Source of the DNA: Oscillospiraceae bacterium
Lineage (GTDB): Bacteria; Bacillota; Clostridia; Oscillospirales; Ruminococcaceae
Direction: 5' to 3'
Assembly (NCBI GenBank): GCA_017544185.1
Contig: JAFYEQ010000068.1
Span: 1-8,616 of the forward strand
DNA length: 8,616 nt
Shown one piece after another: positions 5,439 to 8,616 of the stretch. Both the position numbers and the translations under genes were made by a program. The notes beneath the pieces are model-generated. The model searched no databases. It had not been told where the DNA came from and saw only the letters and a program-made list of their open reading frames with translations. Position 1 is the stretch's first letter; each line of letters begins with the position of its first letter.

Positions 5439-6437
5439 TCACAGATACCGCTCGATAGTGGTCTGCTGTACCACCTGCTTCCCCAGCAGAGTGATGGCCT
5501 GCTTTGGGCAAATGTTCACGCACCTGTAGCACAGCGTGCATACGGCCGCACTGTGGGCCTTGCCGTCCTTCATGGTGATGTTCCCCGTGGGGCACATCTT
5601 GGCGCATTTCCCGCAGCCGACGCATATATCCGGATCGATCTTCGGTCCGTCGCTGTAGGATCTGGTCTTATGGCCGAACCATGCCCTCTGACCAAAGAAG
5701 CCCGCCATGCGGGGGAGCATACCCAGCCCTTCACGGGGGTATTTTCCCTTCTTTATGCCATCCACCGCAAGGGCTATCTTGTCCTCCGCAGCCTTCACCA
5801 GACGGACATTGTCCTCATGTGAGCGCTTGAGCACCTTCTCATCGGCGATGCTGTCGGGCATACGAAGGTGCAGCCCTCCTACGATCTTCGCGCCATGCCT
5901 TTCCAGCAAACGCCCCAGCGCTCCCGCACCGTCCCCGCTGAACAGTCCCATGGTGGCGATCACGGTCACCCTTTTGTCATTCCAGACAGACGGACAGCTG
6001 TCGATAAAGTCCCGCACTATCTTGGGCACATCGCTGTACTGTACCGGATAGCTGAATATGATCTCCCTATGGACGGCTATATCCTTTATGACTTCCTTGT
6101 CCTCGATCGAGCGGACAGGGGCCCCGTTATGGTATTTTTTCATGAATACTTCCAGCGCGTATCTCGAATTACCCGTACCGCTGAAGTATATGCCTAAGGG
6201 GATATCCCGATCCGCATCGTCGTACAGCTCCCGGACGTTCATCTCACTTATTTCTCCGGTATCGATATCGACTAAGTATAACGTAGCGTTATGCAGGCGA
6301 GCATCCGGATCATCGCCCTTCCTTCGGGTGATGCTATATACATAGGCATTGTGCTCGGGAACGATATCGCCGACTTTTAGCTCAGCGTCAGGATGCTCTT
6401 TTTCCAGTATCGCTCTTGCTTCTGTCTCAGTGATCAT
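5439..6437 (-). CDS. Flavodoxin/ferredoxin fusion protein (EFR1-like) with PepSY-like N-terminus
   Basis: This is probably a cytoplasmic electron-transfer protein; no hydrophobic helix is seen. The ATG at 6437 is preferred over an in-frame GTG at 6446 because AGGTG (6448-6444) lies 6 nt before it, giving 332 residues. Residues 1-65 form a small PepSY-like module (TETEARAILEKEHPDAEL, later YLVDIDTGEI). A flavodoxin-like fold follows from about 82, with the FMN phosphate loop SGTGNS at 86-91. The end holds two [4Fe-4S] motifs, C272-x2-C-x2-C-x3-C282-P and C300-x2-C-x2-C-x3-C310-P, as in bacterial 2[4Fe-4S] ferredoxins. The flavodoxin plus ferredoxin layout is that of the 'EFR1 family' as I remember it. 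The N-terminal module is an unusual addition. It is the last gene of the minus-strand operon, 18 nt after the DUF218 gene. The redox partner is unknown. Confidence 0.92.
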   Translation of the reverse strand: MITETEARAILEKEHPDAELKVGDIVPEHNAYVYSITRRKGDDPDARLHNATLYLVDIDTGEISEMNVRELYDDADRDIPLGIYFSGTGNSRYALEVFMKKYHNGAPVRSIEDKEVIKDIAVHREIIFSYPVQYSDVPKIVRDFIDSCPSVWNDKRVTVIATMGLFSGDGAGALGRLLERHGAKIVGGLHLRMPDSIADEKVLKRSHEDNVRLVKAAEDKIALAVDGIKKGKYPREGLGMLPRMAGFFGQRAWFGHKTRSYSDGPKIDPDICVGCGKCAKMCPTGNITMKDGKAHSAAVCTLCYRCVNICPKQAITLLGKQVVQQTTIERYL

Positions 6438-6443
6438 GACCGG

Positions 6444-6448
6444 CACCT
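6444..6448 (-). promoter_or_regulatory. Ribosome binding site deciding the flavodoxin/ferredoxin gene start
   Basis: On the minus strand AGGTG lies 6 nt before ATG 6437. The alternative GTG start at 6446 would sit inside this site and has no Shine-Dalgarno sequence at normal spacing of its own. Confidence 0.6.
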
Positions 6449-6455
6449 ATCATTA

Positions 6456-7226
6456 TCAGTTCCCCCCGAAGAAGGTGTATATGACCCCGTATATCTCCCT
6501 TATCAGACATGGCGGGAGATACAGCGTCGTGGTGCGGGAGGATATGGACCATGTCTGTATGCCCACGCGCTTTGCCAGCATGGATGTGCGGAGCTGATGA
6601 TACTCCGACGTGATGATCACCGCCTCATGGGGCAGCCCCAGACGGTCCATTATGGCAAGGGAGTTCTTCAGGTTGGTATAGGTGGACACCGACTTGTCCT
6701 CCGGTATTATGCGTGACGGGTCGATGCCCTTGTCTATGAGGATGCCCGCCATCATCTCGGCCTCGGATATGGGCTCGTCGTCACCCTGACCGCCCGACAC
6801 TATGCATATCACCGACGGCTCCTCCGTCATGTACTTGTATGCGGCATTGCAGCGCTGATACATCATCTGTGACGGCCCGCCGTTCTTCATGCCGCATCCG
6901 AGGACTATCACGGTGGTAGGTCTGTCGGGCGGCATATCCGCGTGTTTGGCGATGAGCACGAGTATCACGGCGGACACGATCACCGCCGCCGCCGTAAGTA
7001 TGCATACCGCCGCGATCAGCACTCGTCCGCCTGCGTTCTCCCGAAGACGGAGGATGAACTGTCCTATGGGTCGGCGCAGTATACATACTATCACAGCCCC
7101 GATGCACAGCCCGCAGCCCGTGATGTTCCCCAGGTTCGGGTGAGAGGCCAGCGCCGTATACGCAAATGCGGCAGCCCCGCATATCATGATCAGCTCAAAC
7201 AGGACTGCCGGTATATGTCTTATCAT
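6456..7226 (-). CDS. DUF218 (SanA/YdcF/ElyC-like) membrane protein
   Basis: The product is a 256-residue envelope protein of the DUF218 family, whose characterised members (E. coli SanA, ElyC) affect cell-envelope integrity by mechanisms that are not fully known. Three hydrophobic helices are visible at about 7-28, 34-51 and 70-93, followed by the conserved domain from about 104: VIVLGCGM (106-113), SGGQG (144-148), the SEAEMM segment (154-159), EDKSVSTYTNL (176-186) and TSEYHQLR (206-213). All family motifs appear intact. By helix count the domain would face outside if the N-terminus is inside. The ATG at 7226 follows the upstream gene's stop by 17 nt with a GAGG site about 11 nt away. It is the third gene of the minus-strand operon; neighbours on both sides suggest an envelope or redox-related role, by inference only. 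Confidence 0.92.
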   Translation of the reverse strand: MIRHIPAVLFELIMICGAAAFAYTALASHPNLGNITGCGLCIGAVIVCILRRPIGQFILRLRENAGGRVLIAAVCILTAAAVIVSAVILVLIAKHADMPPDRPTTVIVLGCGMKNGGPSQMMYQRCNAAYKYMTEEPSVICIVSGGQGDDEPISEAEMMAGILIDKGIDPSRIIPEDKSVSTYTNLKNSLAIMDRLGLPHEAVIITSEYHQLRTSMLAKRVGIQTWSISSRTTTLYLPPCLIREIYGVIYTFFGGN

Positions 7227-7243
7227 TATCCATCATCCTCACA

Positions 7244-7927
7244 TCATATGTCCACGTAGTATACCGTGGGATCTTCATCGACGTCGACGAACACGCGGAT
7301 CACATCGCCGGGACGGGCGGGACATTTGTTGGGATGAAAGTCACGGCTCGTAAATTCCAGATCCTTGAAGCCGTTGTTGTAGTATGCCTTGATACAGTGG
7401 TAGCGAACGTTGTTCACGCGGGTGCTGCCGCGTGTCTCCTCCCATTTGGAGCAGTAGACGTACCTGTCCATGTCGATCAGCCTGTTGACCTTGGCACGCC
7501 TCTTCGCATCGCTTATCAGAAAGCCGAGACCTATGCCGCCGAATATCAAAGCGAAGGGGGCGAGGATGATGTTGGGTATCACAGAGCCGGCCTTGATCCG
7601 TGACGGATGAGTGGGATCTACCAGTATAGCTACTGAGCCGCCCTCGCGCATCCCAAAGCTGTAGTACCCCAAAGTGGTGTCGTAGTTCTCGCCTTCGTAG
7701 TCGTAGTCGATGTATACTATTTTCTCTACGCGGGTCTTCTTGCTGCTGCGGTAGCGGTGGGTCTCGATCTTGGTGATCGTGGCAGGTATCTCCACCGCAG
7801 TCTTCTTGAACTGCAGCCATGAGGTGAACATGACCACGAATATTATGGCGGTGATCACGCCGATGAAGGTGAATATGCTGCCTATCAGCAGCGTGACAGG
7901 ATCGGATCTGTATCTGGTCTTCGTCAT
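7244..7927 (-). CDS. DUF3592-like two-helix membrane protein
   Basis: The product is a 227-residue membrane protein of unknown function. A first helix at about 11-35 is followed by a beta-rich segment (about 45-112) containing YIDYDYEGENYDTTLGY and ending in VDPTHPSRI, and a second helix at about 118-138. This arrangement, with the Val-x-Pro-x-x-Pro element before the second helix, is typical of the DUF3592 family as I know it. A further 90-residue soluble part after the second helix (RVNNVRYHCIKAYYNNG, then VFVDVDEDPTVYYVDI) looks like a second, partial version of the same beta fold. ATG 7927 has AAGGAG 6 nt upstream, which overlaps the stop codon of the preceding gene and so suggests translational coupling. 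It is the second gene of the operon. Confidence 0.86.
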   Translation of the reverse strand: MTKTRYRSDPVTLLIGSIFTFIGVITAIIFVVMFTSWLQFKKTAVEIPATITKIETHRYRSSKKTRVEKIVYIDYDYEGENYDTTLGYYSFGMREGGSVAILVDPTHPSRIKAGSVIPNIILAPFALIFGGIGLGFLISDAKRRAKVNRLIDMDRYVYCSKWEETRGSTRVNNVRYHCIKAYYNNGFKDLEFTSRDFHPNKCPARPGDVIRVFVDVDEDPTVYYVDI

Positions 7928-7933
7928 CGTATG

Positions 7934-7939
7934 CTCCTT
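7934..7939 (-). promoter_or_regulatory. Ribosome binding site overlapping the upstream stop codon
   Basis: AAGGAG on the minus strand sits 6 nt before ATG 7927. Its first two bases are the end of the upstream gene's TAA (7940-7938), so ribosomes ending there are well placed to start the next gene. Confidence 0.8.
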
Positions 7940-8324
7940 AAGCGGTCATCACAAGGGAGATGGTGTACAGTGCGGGGATAGCCAGCATGATCAGGTCGCC
8001 GCCGGAAGCGGAATGACCGATCAGAGCGCCGATGATCGAGAGTACGGACACAGCGGTCATAACTATGCCTGCAATGAGCCCTACACGACGGGAGAGCACA
8101 TCGTTCTTGATGCCTGCCCAGCCCATGATGCCGAAGCCGCACACGCTGAATATGATACCTATGAGCCCGCCGATAACGCCCATAAAGCCCTTCATGCGCA
8201 CCATGCGTACCATATACCAGGTGAAGCCGAAGGAGCTGCCCATGAGCAGCTTGATGCCGAGGATGATGGATACGGCAGCGATGAAGATGCAAAGGATCGT
8301 GGTGATCTTGTAAACAGTTTTCAT
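7938..8324 (-). CDS. Small four-helix membrane protein, unknown
   Basis: The product is a 128-residue, very hydrophobic protein that I do not recognise as a named family. Four likely membrane helices are visible: about 5-27, 46-70, 82-103 and 109-127. The loop between the first two is short and basic (VRMVRMK, about 39-45), and the loop between the second and third (IKNDVLSRR) is also positively charged. There is no signal peptidase site, Cys pair or catalytic motif. Glycines are frequent in the second helix (GVIGGLIG). ATG 8324 has AAAGGA 6 nt upstream. It is the first gene of the four-gene minus-strand operon, with its promoter about 75 nt upstream and the next gene only 10 nt downstream. 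The operon placement, tight spacing and clean ribosome site make it a real gene despite the lack of a family match. Confidence 0.78.
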   Translation of the reverse strand: MKTVYKITTILCIFIAAVSIILGIKLLMGSSFGFTWYMVRMVRMKGFMGVIGGLIGIIFSVCGFGIMGWAGIKNDVLSRRVGLIAGIVMTAVSVLSIIGALIGHSASGGDLIMLAIPALYTISLVMTA

Positions 8325-8339
8325 AGACGTTCCTTTCTT

Positions 8340-8387
8340 AGATGATGAGTGATCTTCAGGAGCGGGAGCGATATGCCCCCATCATCT
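8340..8387. repeat. Inverted repeat in the operon's 5' untranslated leader
   Basis: AGATGATG (8340-8347) and CATCATCT (8380-8387) are perfect 8-bp complements. Between them a shorter imperfect helix, GGGAGC/GCCCCC, can form. In the minus-strand transcript this would be a stem ending close to the Shine-Dalgarno site of the first gene. It may affect translation or mRNA stability; function is not shown. Confidence 0.3.
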
Positions 8388-8397
8388 CCATGGTCAT

Positions 8398-8426
8398 AGT
8401 ATACCATATGACAGGGCTCGGGTCAA
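8398..8426 (-). promoter_or_regulatory. Promoter of the four-gene minus-strand operon
   Basis: Read on the minus strand, TTGACC (8426-8421) and TATACT (8403-8398) are separated by 17 bp. Transcription should start near 8391, about 66 nt before the first gene. The AT-rich stretch just upstream (8427-8464), with repeated AGATCA/AGATTA-type words, could act as an UP element. Confidence 0.87.
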
Positions 8427-8464
8427 TTAAAATAAGATCATAATAAGATTAGGATCACATTAGA

Positions 8465-8616
8465 TCATTTGACCTGCCCGCTCACAGTGCGTATTACCTC
8501 GCCCGCGATGATCAGTCCCGCAGCTCCCGGTACGAAGGATACGGACCCGGGCACGGGCTTTGCCGTATCTGAGGGCTGAGACAGGGGCTTTAGCGGCTCT
8601 TCCTTGGAGTATACCA
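8465..8616 (-). CDS. tcdA: tRNA threonylcarbamoyladenosine dehydratase, C-terminal fragment
   Basis: Only the last 49 residues and the TGA (8467-8465) are inside the window; the gene continues past the right edge. TcdA (formerly CsdL/YgdL) is an E1-like enzyme that uses ATP to cyclise t6A at position 37 of tRNAs that read ANN codons. The fragment starts VYSKEEPLKPL, matching the (V)YS-x-E-x-P segment of the family, and carries the very conserved ending GSVSFVPGAAGLIIAGEVIR. This stretch is diagnostic in my judgement. No clear terminator separates it from the downstream operon promoter at 8426, 38 nt away, so some readthrough into the operon is possible. Confidence 0.92.
   Translation of the reverse strand, partial: VYSKEEPLKPLSQPSDTAKPVPGSVSFVPGAAGLIIAGEVIRTVSGQVK

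Noticed and set aside
7770..8345. Plus-strand open frame of 191 codons opposite the membrane-protein genes
   Set aside because: The translation is His/Ala/Asp-rich with no fold, and it lies antisense to two genes with good ribosome sites and operon spacing.
1..8616. Mobile element or phage genes
   Set aside because: No transposase, integrase, terminal inverted repeats or target duplications are visible. The palindromes present are terminators.

Overview
The window reads as chromosomal DNA of an anaerobic Clostridia bacterium, most likely Ruminococcus-like (Oscillospiraceae). This placement is inference. It rests on purine-rich Shine-Dalgarno sites, sigma-70-type promoters, frequent ATA isoleucine codons in fairly GC-rich genes, a flavodoxin/ferredoxin fusion protein, and a secreted protein whose C-terminal domain I recognise from gut Firmicutes. 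No rRNA, tRNA, mobile element or CRISPR array was seen.

Layout, left to right. (1) 1-1515, plus: C-terminal part of a P1B-type heavy-metal efflux ATPase (Zn/Cd/Pb class by its membrane motifs), cut by the window start and followed by an intrinsic terminator. (2) 1649-4485, plus: a transcription unit with a strong promoter, a roughly 200-nt leader containing a possible 35-codon ORF and a strong intrinsic terminator, then an 801-residue secreted multidomain protein and, 14 nt later, a 39-residue acidic peptide gene, ending in a terminator. No promoter fits between the leader terminator and the secreted protein, so the terminator probably acts as an attenuator. (3) 4546-5425, plus: a single macro-domain gene with its own extended -10 promoter and terminator. 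(4) 8426-5402, minus: a compact four-gene operon with a near-consensus promoter. It encodes a small 4-TM protein, a DUF3592-like membrane protein, a DUF218 (SanA/YdcF/ElyC-like) membrane protein and a PepSY-like/flavodoxin/2x[4Fe-4S] protein. It converges on the macro-domain gene and shares its terminator region. (5) 8465-8616, minus: the last 49 codons of tcdA (tRNA t6A37 dehydratase), which runs off the right edge.

The least explained part is the 1649-4485 unit: an attenuator-type leader controlling a secreted protein plus a tiny acidic peptide of unknown role. The same 19-nt GC-rich terminator palindrome is used three times in the window. Two copies are identical over 37 nt, which points to a dispersed terminator family.
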